The notes beneath the pieces were generated by a model that was given only the letters and a program-made list of their open reading frames with translations, was not told the DNA's origin and searched no databases. Source: Clostridiales bacterium (GTDB lineage: Bacteria > Bacillota > Clostridia > TANB77 > CAG-508). From it: a stretch of DNA of 36,678 bases. The DNA lies in contig JAHZIB010000014.1 in NCBI GenBank assembly GCA_019419955.1, forward strand, positions 1-36,678, written 5' to 3'. Below are positions 15,445-22,592 of the stretch, piece by piece. The number at the start of each line of letters is the position of its first letter. Within the stretch, counting starts at the first letter, position 1. Made by a program: the position numbers and the translations under genes.

Positions 15445-16467
15445 ATGGATTATGGCAAAAAACGATGTAAAAAAGACAAAAGTTTTTTTGAAAGTAATCT
15501 ATCCTTTTTGTGTGCAAATGAGAAAGGGATAACGCTACTAGCGCTAATACTAACAGTAGTAATAATGATAATATTAGCAGCAGTAACAATAAATGTAGCA
15601 TTAGGAGAGGGAGGTTTAGTAGACCAAGCAAAATGGGCAGCAGAGCAAACAGCAAATTCAACAAAGACAGAACAGGAACAGTTAGCAGAGTTAGAGCAAG
15701 AATTTGCAAATTTAATGGCAGAAGATAGTGAAATACCACTACCAGAACCAGAGGAACCAAGTATTCCAGAGAGTACATCATATGTAGGATATTATGCAGA
15801 TGTAGATGGAAACGGAACAGTAGATGGAGTAATATATGTAGATTTAGCAACTGATGGAGGAAAAAGTGGACAGTGGGGAGACGGTTACGGAAAATATACA
15901 ATACCAACAGGAAGTAACTTTAAGAAATATAAAGTAAATAAGAGTGGACACTCAGATGATTTCGGAACAAAAGATGTATTAACAGTGGCAAATTCAAGTG
16001 GAAATGAGAGATTCTACGTAATGGCATTAGATGATGTGGATTCAAAGGAATATTGTTGGTACTATAGTGCATGGGGAAATATGAACGATTATAGTACAAC
16101 AACATCAACAAGTTTTGGAAGTGGAAAACAGAATACAAAGAATATGATAGAGAAATGGAATAGTAATGAATATGGATCAAAGAATGGAAATAGTGAGTAT
16201 CCAGATGTGTGGAGCTTAAGTACGGTACAGAGTAAAATAAATGCCAATCCAGCATGGTATGTACCATCAAGCGGAGAGTGTGGAGCATTCGCAGACAAAC
16301 TAGGTATTACGCCAAGCAATTATGCAAGCAAAGGACTTTCCAATTGCTATTGGTCATCGTCACAGTACGGTATTAATGGTGCGTGGTATGCTAACTTAGA
16401 CTATGGATGCATGTACGGTCAGGATGTACGCAGCTACTTCTACGTTCGCCTTGGCACGAATTTCTAA
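15445..16467 (+). CDS. Type IV pilin-like protein with Fib_succ_major/lectin-like C-terminus; likely DGR target 2
   Basis: 340 residues from the ATG at 15445. The prepilin-like motif KGITLLALILTVV begins near residue 27 and is followed by a TM helix and VALGEGGLVDQAKWAAEQ, as in clostridial pseudopilins. Then comes a Pro/Glu linker, the YADVDGNGTVDG segment, WYVPSSGE and YWSSSQ, ending in a variable region paralogous to the gene at the left edge. The ATG has no properly spaced SD, and the frame is open back to 15340, so the real start may be the leader ATG at 15317 when the AG tract is in phase (382 residues then). Probable role is a surface fibre or tip protein with a diversified ligand-binding face. 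Confidence 0.75.
   Translation: MDYGKKRCKKDKSFFESNLSFLCANEKGITLLALILTVVIMIILAAVTINVALGEGGLVDQAKWAAEQTANSTKTEQEQLAELEQEFANLMAEDSEIPLPEPEEPSIPESTSYVGYYADVDGNGTVDGVIYVDLATDGGKSGQWGDGYGKYTIPTGSNFKKYKVNKSGHSDDFGTKDVLTVANSSGNERFYVMALDDVDSKEYCWYYSAWGNMNDYSTTTSTSFGSGKQNTKNMIEKWNSNEYGSKNGNSEYPDVWSLSTVQSKINANPAWYVPSSGECGAFADKLGITPSNYASKGLSNCYWSSSQYGINGAWYANLDYGCMYGQDVRSYFYVRLGTNF
16342..16464 (+). other. Candidate DGR variable region 2 (VR2)
   Basis: The last 41 codons of the pilin-like gene, same length and position as VR1, with 23 of 41 residues different and a shared scaffold (YWSSSQ, MY, VRLG). Variable codons are mostly NNC/NNT; 22 of 41 end in G or C. It stops sharply at the stop codon. Confidence 0.68.
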
Positions 16468-16481
16468 TTTGTAAAAATTTT

Positions 16482-16508
16482 ACGTCGAAATCTAAGATTT
16501 CGCTACGT
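16482..16508 (+). other. Hairpin just after VR2
   Basis: ACGT-CGAAATC, loop TAA, GATTTCG-CT-ACGT: 11 bp of stem with a 2-nt bulge, beginning 15 nt after the stop codon. It occupies the position of the hairpin after VR1 and may act likewise in retrohoming. Confidence 0.5.
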
Positions 16509-16546
16509 CCAATTTTCTTATCTAAATAAAAATACGTGAAAACATT

Positions 16547-16642
16547 ATGAAAATAATAAAGCTTGGGTATATCAGATGTTTGAGTAAGGCAAGAACATTT
16601 ATGAGAAGATACCTAAGACGAGTGAACCGAGGGGTGAAATGA
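16547..16642 (+). CDS. Small basic ORF (31 residues) downstream of target 2
   Basis: ATG to TGA, rich in Arg/Lys (MKIIKLGYIRCLSKARTF, then RRYLRRVNRGVK). No clear SD. The preceding AACATTATG matches ACATTATG after VR1 (near 998), where the frame is only six codons long. It may be a real basic peptide, a decayed gene or chance. Confidence 0.2.
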   Translation: MKIIKLGYIRCLSKARTFMRRYLRRVNRGVK

Positions 16643-16680
16643 AGGAGCTATTAACATTTTAGGTTTACCATAATTTATAG

Positions 16681-16770
16681 AGAGACTAGAATAAAATAGA
16701 ATTTAACAGTAAGAAGTCTCTAAAAAACGTATAGGAAACCTCTTAAAAAGGCTGTAGCATGGTAAGAGGT
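16681..16770 (+). other. Two hairpins in the intergenic stretch after target 2
   Basis: AGAGACT/AGTCTCT (16681-16721) and ACCTCTTA/TAAGAGGT (16738-16770). They lie between the small ORF and the shared terminator-like block and have no counterpart in the shorter stretch after VR1. Function is unknown. Confidence 0.4.
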
Positions 16771-16777
16771 CAATAAG

Positions 16778-16918
16778 AAGTTTACTATATAATTCAAGCA
16801 AACAACTTGTAGTATGAGCAATTCTTTTTGATATGATACCTCTTAAGTAGACAGAGTAAATAAACAAAGTCGACTTAGGAGGTATTATATCATTTCTACT
16901 ACAGGTTGTTCTTTTTAG
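16778..16918 (+). terminator. Shared terminator-like block, copy 2, interrupted by a nested palindrome
   Basis: AAGAAGTTTACTATA, AACAACTTGTAGTA and TTCTACTACAGGTTGTT with a CTTTTTAG tail match the block at 1031-1103. The hairpin loop holds an additional 62 bp (next entry). No group II intron follows here, so this is the unoccupied site. Confidence 0.6.
16830..16891. repeat. 62-bp palindrome nested in the terminator loop
   Basis: GATATGATACCTC...GAGGTATTATATC outside and TAAGTAGAC...GTCGACTTA inside form one long imperfect hairpin. It is absent from the copy at 1031-1103, so it is either an insertion here or was deleted there. Confidence 0.55.
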
Positions 16919-16966
16919 GCAATAGAAGAGTAAATATATTTCAATGAAGACTTGCGAAAGTTTTTA

Positions 16967-17164
16967 ATGGAACTCCAGCTGCAGGGTAAATCATTATATA
17001 GTAATTATTGCATTAGAGAAAGCCATGATGATCTTGTTTTAGCATTTAACATATGTTATACTTTTTTTGATAATAAAGAGCTGAGTATTAAAAATAGTAC
17101 TAGAGATTGTTATTTTTACTATAAGTTAATCATGAATACTAAATTTAAGGAGAGTGAGAAGTAG
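16967..17164 (+). CDS. Doubtful small ORF
   Basis: 65 codons from ATG at 16967 (MELQLQGKSLYSNYC). No SD and no recognised domain. It contains ESHDDLVLAFNICY. Composition is not clearly coding; it may be a gene remnant before the membrane protein at 17166. Confidence 0.25.
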   Translation: MELQLQGKSLYSNYCIRESHDDLVLAFNICYTFFDNKELSIKNSTRDCYFYYKLIMNTKFKESEK

Positions 17165-17165
17165 T

Positions 17166-17774
17166 ATGAAAAGTGAAACAATTAATAAAATTTTTAGTAT
17201 AGGTTTGGGAATTTCGTGCATTATAATAATATTGATTATATGTTCATTATTATTTAGTGTAACAAATTTTGCAATAGATACAGGACTAGCTTTTGGTGTT
17301 TTACTAATTACAATCTTTTTATCAATTTACATAGTACCTGTTGTTGGAACAATATTTTTAATTTTATCAATACTGTATGCAGTTAAAATTATAAAATATA
17401 AAGGGGAAAAAATAAAAAAAGTAATTATAATAATTGCTAATTTTGTGTTGCTTGTTATTACATTTGTTTCAACTTATATAACACTTTATCAATATCTTTT
17501 TTCACGTATAGAGGAGCTTACAGAGCCAATGACATATGCATACAAAATATTTGGAATCATAACAATAATTCTTGCAATTTTCTTGTATATTACGTGGACT
17601 AAACAATTTAAGCATATTGTTGAGGAAGAACAAGAGCAAATTATACATGGCATTGCTATAAATGAAGGCGATAAAGAAAGAAAAGAGACTTTGACGAATA
17701 TGGAGGGTGTTTCACCAATTTCTACAACTCAAGAAAACTCAACCTCATTGCTCCGGAAAATTCTTATGCAATAA
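17166..17774 (+). CDS. Multi-pass membrane protein, unknown; possibly frameshifted at its end
   Basis: 202 residues with four hydrophobic segments (about 8-32, 38-70, 84-108, 122-142) and a charged C-terminal tail ending STTQENSTSLLRKILMQ. No family recognised. AAGGAG lies 13 nt before the ATG at 17166; a GTG at 17154 is in frame but only 1 nt from it. The other frame downstream continues into a further hydrophobic helix. Confidence 0.55.
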   Translation: MKSETINKIFSIGLGISCIIIILIICSLLFSVTNFAIDTGLAFGVLLITIFLSIYIVPVVGTIFLILSILYAVKIIKYKGEKIKKVIIIIANFVLLVITFVSTYITLYQYLFSRIEELTEPMTYAYKIFGIITIILAIFLYITWTKQFKHIVEEEQEQIIHGIAINEGDKERKETLTNMEGVSPISTTQENSTSLLRKILMQ

Positions 17775-17919
17775 GAAGAATATTGCAATAATTATTTTAG
17801 TTATTGTTTGTATTGTTGGAATAGTATTGTTTTTTATATTTGACAATAAAGATAATACGGGGTTAATCAATATAGAGAAAGAATCATATAATCAGATTGT
17901 TGTAAATCAAACATTTTAA
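17707..17919 (+). pseudogene. Out-of-frame continuation with a TM helix
   Basis: A different frame from the preceding gene. It holds KNIAIIILVIVCIVGIVLFF followed by DNKDN. No start or SD of its own. The simplest reading is a frameshift near 17755-17770 that separated a fifth helix from the upstream protein; an independent remnant is also possible. Confidence 0.35.
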
Positions 17920-18021
17920 AATATTTTAAGTGCAAAACTCCCCAACCTTGTTATATAGCCTGATTTGTGTTATACTAAATATTGATACATAAAACTTAAT
18001 TAAATCTTAAGAAAAAATAAA

Positions 18022-18049
18022 TTGATTATTTATAAAACAGTGTTATACT
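18022..18049 (+). promoter_or_regulatory. Promoter before TVP38-family gene
   Basis: TTGATT (18022-18027), 16-bp spacer, TATACT (18044-18049), about 35 nt before the gene. Confidence 0.45.
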
Positions 18050-18085
18050 GAGATAAGTATAAGGTTGGAGGATAAAACAGGGAAC

Positions 18086-18799
18086 ATGAGTAGAAAAACA
18101 AAAAGATTTAAATTATTTTTAATGATTGTAGTAATAGCACTTTTGGTAGGACTGATAATATATTTATTTCCAGTAATTAAAAATTTAAGTACTCCAGAAG
18201 GACAGTTGGAGTTTAAAAATCATGTTGGAGATATGGGAATGATAGGTGTGCTTGCACTATTTGGACTTCAATTTGCACAAATATTTTTGATAATTATACC
18301 TGGAGAGCCGATAGAAATACTTGCTGGAATGTGCTATGGTGGAGTTTGGGGAACTGTATTTATTATAGTTTCAGCTTTTATAATATCATCTATAATATTT
18401 TTTGCAGTTAGAAAATTCGGAAGAAGATTTGTTTACAGTTTTTGTAGCAAAGACAGAATAGATAAAATAGAAAATAGCAAATTATTTAAAAATCCGAAAA
18501 AAATTGAGTGGATAATGCTAATATTATTCTTAATTCCAGGTACGCCAAAAGATCTTCTAGTATATATTGCAGGTCTACTTCCTATAAAACCAATAAGATT
18601 TATCTTGATTTCAACATTTGCAAGGCTTCCATCAGTTATATCTTCTACTATTGCAGGAGGAAGTCTAATTGCAGGAAATTGGAAGTTCAGTATAATGATT
18701 TATGCAGTAACATTTTTAATAGTAGGAATAATTATTTTTATTATTAATAAATTTGATAAAGACAAAATTGCCGAGGAAGCAATGAAAATAATGAAGTAG
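18086..18799 (+). CDS. TVP38/TMEM64 family membrane protein (VTT domain)
   Basis: 237 residues. About six TM segments. The VTT/DedA-type core is visible as IIPGEPIEILAGMCYGGVWGT and, after a charged loop, FLIPGTPKDLLVYIAGLLPI with ARLPS. Relatives move phospholipids or lipid carriers between leaflets; substrate here is not known. The ATG at 18086 is preferred; the TTG at 18065 overlaps the TTGGAGG that probably serves as SD. Confidence 0.85.
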   Translation: MSRKTKRFKLFLMIVVIALLVGLIIYLFPVIKNLSTPEGQLEFKNHVGDMGMIGVLALFGLQFAQIFLIIIPGEPIEILAGMCYGGVWGTVFIIVSAFIISSIIFFAVRKFGRRFVYSFCSKDRIDKIENSKLFKNPKKIEWIMLILFLIPGTPKDLLVYIAGLLPIKPIRFILISTFARLPSVISSTIAGGSLIAGNWKFSIMIYAVTFLIVGIIIFIINKFDKDKIAEEAMKIMK

Positions 18800-18888
18800 A
18801 TCTATAAAAAATGTTTTATGTGATTTGGTATAAAAAAATAAATTCAGGTCATAATGTAAGTATAAATTAAAAAGAAAGAGGGAAATTT

Positions 18889-19323
18889 ATGATTACAGAA
18901 GACTTGAATTTATTTTTATCTAATCTAAATGTATTTTATAGAAAAGTACAGAATTATCATTGGAATATTAAAGGAGAGGATTTTTTCAATGTACATGAAA
19001 AATTGGAAGAATATTATAATGAAATAAATGAACAAATAGACGAAATAGCAGAGCATATTTTAATTATTGATGGACAGCCTCTAGGAAGAATGAGCGATTA
19101 CTTAGAGATAACACAAATTAAGGAGGCTCAAAATGAAAAAATATGTTCTAAGAAGATATTTGAATCAATTTTAAAAGATTACAATATTTTGTCAGAAAAT
19201 GTGACTAAAATAAAAGAAGATGCAGATAATGAAAAGAAATACGCGACATCGGCATTAATGGACGAATATCTACAAGATTATGGAAAAAAGATTTGGATGA
19301 TAAGGCAGAGATTAATGGAATAA
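18889..19323 (+). CDS. Dps-family ferritin-like DNA protection protein
   Basis: 144 residues. The ferroxidase motif NYHWNIKGEDFFNVHEKLEEYY continues to DEIAEHI, giving His24, His36, Glu40, Asp51 and Glu55 in the Dps spacing. It forms a 12-mer that oxidises and stores iron and protects DNA from peroxide. It is monocistronic, with a clear terminator downstream. I saw no convincing PerR box upstream. Confidence 0.92.
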   Translation: MITEDLNLFLSNLNVFYRKVQNYHWNIKGEDFFNVHEKLEEYYNEINEQIDEIAEHILIIDGQPLGRMSDYLEITQIKEAQNEKICSKKIFESILKDYNILSENVTKIKEDADNEKKYATSALMDEYLQDYGKKIWMIRQRLME

Positions 19324-19383
19324 AAGTAAGAATTGAAAATAAGAAATATAGTTTGTGTGTATGAAAAGCATGGGATTGAAATG

Positions 19384-19424
19384 AACCCAAATTATTAGAC
19401 AAAAAAGTTTAATAATTTGGGTTT
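19384..19424. terminator. Terminator after dps
   Basis: AACCCAAATTATTA and TAATAATTTGGGTT pair perfectly; TTAATTG follows. The rest of 19425-19635 is AT-rich with nothing recognised. Confidence 0.75.
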
Positions 19425-19635
19425 AATTGTATGGGAAAATATAATGTAAGATCAAATGTGTAAGAATAAGTTTGTTTAAATTTAAGAATTTTTTAATAAG
19501 TTATAAAAATTTAATTAATAATTTATTGATATATTAAACTTACAGAAATGAAAGAAAAAATACATGAAAATCGATGGAAAAATTTTTTCATTCAAATAAA
19601 ATAAATAATATGTAGAAATATGGGGATGATATAGT

Positions 19636-20277
19636 ATGGAACAAAAAAGTGTGTTTAATGAAATTTTTAAAGTTTTTATAATTTTTATGATAGGTAGTAT
19701 GATTGGTTATATAGTAGAAATGATTGTGGGATTTGTTCAAAACGGACATTTTGTTTCAAGACAAGGATTATTATATGGACCGTTTACACCTGTATATGGT
19801 ATTGGAATATTAGTATATTATGTATTCTTTAGTTTTATAAAAACCAGAGATAAAAAATATGTTTTTCTATTCTCCATGATTATTGGCGGAGTAACTGAAT
19901 ATTTATGCTCATATGTACAAGAAAGAGTTTTTGGAACGGTATCATGGGATTATTCCCAATGGCTATTTAATATAAATGGTAGAACAACTCTAATTCATTG
20001 CACATATTGGGGATTTGCAGGATTGTTATATATTTCATATATAGAACCATTAATACCAAGAATTGCAGAATTTATAAAAAGTCATAGGGTTAAGATAATG
20101 GCAACAAGCATAGCAATATTTATGATGTTTAATATAACTATTTCCTCTATGGCTGCTATTAGACAAAAAGAAAGAATTGAAAATATACCAGCTGATAACA
20201 GATTTGATGTTTTCTTGGATAATATGTATCCAGATGAATACATGGATACTGTATTTGAAAATAAGAAATATATATAA
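19636..20277 (+). CDS. PF06541 family membrane protein ('putative ABC-transporter type IV')
   Basis: 213 residues, about five TM segments. Family blocks: IGSMIGYIVEMIVGF, RQGLLYGPFTPVYGIG, GGVTEYLCSYVQE, WDYSQWLFNINGR and THCTYWGFAG-like LIHCTYWGF. Function is not established for the family. A larger relative is at 25354; the YcaO gene lies between them. Confidence 0.82.
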   Translation: MEQKSVFNEIFKVFIIFMIGSMIGYIVEMIVGFVQNGHFVSRQGLLYGPFTPVYGIGILVYYVFFSFIKTRDKKYVFLFSMIIGGVTEYLCSYVQERVFGTVSWDYSQWLFNINGRTTLIHCTYWGFAGLLYISYIEPLIPRIAEFIKSHRVKIMATSIAIFMMFNITISSMAAIRQKERIENIPADNRFDVFLDNMYPDEYMDTVFENKKYI

Positions 20278-20345
20278 AGTAGATTAAATATTTTTACGTT
20301 TATAAAGAGTTTTATCTAACAAAAAGTATATAAAATAAAATTTGT

Positions 20346-20374
20346 GCCATTTTCGTATATGAAAATGGCTTTTT
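20346..20374 (+). terminator. Intrinsic terminator
   Basis: GCCATTTTC, loop GTATAT, GAAAATGGC, then TTTTT. A textbook terminator after the PF06541 gene, so the YcaO gene has its own promoter. Confidence 0.85.
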
Positions 20375-20458
20375 CATATAATATTTTTATTTTATATTTT
20401 AAATCAATGATAAAATAATGTCGAAAAATGTAGAAAGAAATGAAAGGAATGATAACAA

Positions 20459-22267
20459 ATGAGTATTTTACAAGAAAGAAGATACAAAGAAGTAGCACCA
20501 GAGGATACTGTAAAAAAACTAAAAGGATTATTAAAAAAACTTGGAATAGAGGTTGAAGAAACATGGTCAGAGGAAAGCAGTGTTGGCACTTATTCTCTAA
20601 GAATTTGTATTAAAGGAACTAATATTGGGCAAAATGGAAAAGGCATGACAAGAGAGTTTGCTATGGCAAGTGCTTATGCTGAATTTTTTGAGAGGTTTCA
20701 AAATGGTATATTTAGAGCTAGAATTGAGAAACCTACAGAAGAATTGCTTTTTGCATATGCACCAGACGAGAGGTGTTTGAGTGCTAAAGAGCTAATTAGT
20801 GATAAAAATAGCTTTTTTGAATATATATTGAAAGCTAACGGTTTTGAAGAAAAGAACAAAGTGGAAAAACTACAGTTTGTTCAGGAATTATTAAATGAAA
20901 ATAATAAACTTATAAGAAAAGAAAATTCTACGTCGGTACCATATTATAGTGTAAAAAATAATGACATTGAATACATACCTAACAGACTTTTTAGTCATTT
21001 ATATGATACAAATGGAATGTGTGCTGGAAATTCAAAGGAAGAAGCATTAATAGAGGGGGTATCGGAAATTTTGGAAAGATATGTGGCAATTGAGATTTTT
21101 AAAAATAAAATAACATTGCCTGAAATTCCTGAGAATTACATATCTAAATTTCCAAAGGTAAAAGCTATGGTAGAAAGACTAAGAAAAAATAGCAAGTATT
21201 ATTTCAGGTTGGTAGATTGTTCTTTTGGAGGCAAATATCCTGTTGCAGGACTATATATAATAGAAAAAAACACTGGTAAATTTGGCTTTAAACTAGGAGC
21301 GCATCCGGATTATGGAATTGCAATGGAAAGGTGCTTTACTGAAGCAGCACAAGGAAGAGATATATATGAATATGCTGAGACTTGTATTTTTGATTTTTAC
21401 ACAGGGGAAAGAGATGACAATAAAAGTTTAACGGAATTTCTATTTACAGATTTTGCATCAGTGCCATATAAGGTAATTGGAGAACAAGCAAAATATGAGT
21501 TTACACCAATGCCAGATGTGTCTGAATTAGACAATAAAACAATACTAAAAAATATGGTAAATAGTATATTGGCAGAAGGAAAAGACGTTTTAATTAGAGA
21601 CGTATCAGTTTTAGGATTTCCAACTTTTAGTATAATTGTGCCAGGAATGAGTGAAGTAAGCTTTGATCCAAATGCAACGTATTTTAGTATATTTGTTAAA
21701 ATGCAAGAGTTGCTCAAAGATTTAAGTAATATAACTTTGGGAAATATAAAAGATGTTATAAAAATGATGGAGATAATAGTAAATAAAATCGGATATGAAA
21801 AATTGTCGATATTAATAAGCCTAAAAGAGCCAAATGTTTTGCCATGTGAAAGCATTGGAAGTGGAGCAAAATATTTCTTGGCGATATGCTACATAATGAA
21901 TAGAGACTATGAAAAGGCTGTGAAAATATTGGAAGATTTAACATTTATATGTGATAATATATTAGAAGAAGGTATAGAAAAAATAATGGTAAAAGCTGTG
22001 TATTATTATGCGTCTGCTTTAGATAAAACACGAAGTCATAAGGAAGCAATGTATTATATAAATCTTTTATTTGATAAGGAATTGGCAGAATGTATTAATA
22101 TTAGTTTTGCAGAACAGGAAAAAATACTAATAGAACATTACGGAATTAAAGAGACAGATTATGTAGAAAATGATGATTCATATTATTTGCCTTTCATGAA
22201 AAAACTTAGAGAGGCACAAAGAGATAATCCAATTAACCAGTTAGATAATAGGAATATATTTAATTAA
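20459..22267 (+). CDS. YcaO domain protein with C-terminal helical (TPR-like) extension
   Basis: 602 residues. YcaO enzymes use ATP to activate amide backbones, making azolines or thioamides in RiPPs, or modifying proteins. Visible blocks: TRGxG-like NGKGMTREFAMASAYAEFFER (~60-85), NGMCAGNSKEEALIEGVSEI LERY (nucleotide site, ~190-215), AHPDYGIAMERCFTEAAQGR and RDVSVLGFPTFSIIVPGMSE. Residues ~450-560 look like TPR helices (AICYIMNRDYEKAVKILEDL), as in E. coli YcaO. No precursor peptide, dehydrogenase, E1-like or TfuA gene is next to it. It is flanked by terminators, so monocistronic. Confidence 0.88.
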   Translation: MSILQERRYKEVAPEDTVKKLKGLLKKLGIEVEETWSEESSVGTYSLRICIKGTNIGQNGKGMTREFAMASAYAEFFERFQNGIFRARIEKPTEELLFAYAPDERCLSAKELISDKNSFFEYILKANGFEEKNKVEKLQFVQELLNENNKLIRKENSTSVPYYSVKNNDIEYIPNRLFSHLYDTNGMCAGNSKEEALIEGVSEILERYVAIEIFKNKITLPEIPENYISKFPKVKAMVERLRKNSKYYFRLVDCSFGGKYPVAGLYIIEKNTGKFGFKLGAHPDYGIAMERCFTEAAQGRDIYEYAETCIFDFYTGERDDNKSLTEFLFTDFASVPYKVIGEQAKYEFTPMPDVSELDNKTILKNMVNSILAEGKDVLIRDVSVLGFPTFSIIVPGMSEVSFDPNATYFSIFVKMQELLKDLSNITLGNIKDVIKMMEIIVNKIGYEKLSILISLKEPNVLPCESIGSGAKYFLAICYIMNRDYEKAVKILEDLTFICDNILEEGIEKIMVKAVYYYASALDKTRSHKEAMYYINLLFDKELAECINISFAEQEKILIEHYGIKETDYVENDDSYYLPFMKKLREAQRDNPINQLDNRNIFN

Positions 22268-22276
22268 AGTCCAATT

Positions 22277-22316
22277 AAAAATTTTCACAGCTACATAAAG
22301 CTTGTGAAAATTTTTA
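22277..22316 (+). terminator. Terminator after the YcaO gene
   Basis: AAAAATTTTCACAGCT and AGCTTGTGAAAATTTTT form a long stem with the run of T inside the right arm and ATTTG after. Confidence 0.75.
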
Positions 22317-22326
22317 TTTGTAATCT

Positions 22327-22369
22327 AACTGTTAGGATTTTAAATGCACAATAACCATATCTAGCAACA
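22327..22369. repeat. Partial copy of the short inverted-repeat element
   Basis: AAATGCACAATAACC resembles the interior AAATGTGCAATAACC of the elements at 8084 and 10281, with weaker similarity to the right end. No intact terminal repeats. Confidence 0.35.
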
Positions 22370-22488
22370 ATTGTTGCAGAATGTTATTTTGTAGTTTTAA
22401 AACAAAGAAATTATTTAAAGAAATAGTATATGAAAAATTAATAGGAAAATTTATCCAATTATGTAAAAAATTACCAAACATTTTTCAC

Positions 22489-22527
22489 AAACATATGTTT
22501 ACAATATACTGATTGAAATAGTATAAT
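22489..22527 (+). promoter_or_regulatory. LexA-like operator overlapping the uvrX promoter
   Basis: The palindrome AAACATATGTTT (22489-22500) resembles the Gram-positive SOS box (GAAC-N4-GTTC type), with the outer G replaced by A. It overlaps the -35 TTTACA (22498-22503) of a promoter with an 18-bp spacer and TATAAT (22522-22527). The gene behind it is a translesion polymerase, the usual target. Confidence 0.5.
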
Positions 22528-22592
22528 ATAAGAGAAAAAATAAAGAATATTTTTTAGACAGAATTATGTTATTAGAAAGGACCATGAATAAA

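Noticed and set aside
16547..16642. Small basic ORF as a DGR accessory (Avd-like) protein
   Set aside because: It is far too short for Avd (about 120 residues) and shows no matching pattern; kept only as a low-confidence ORF.
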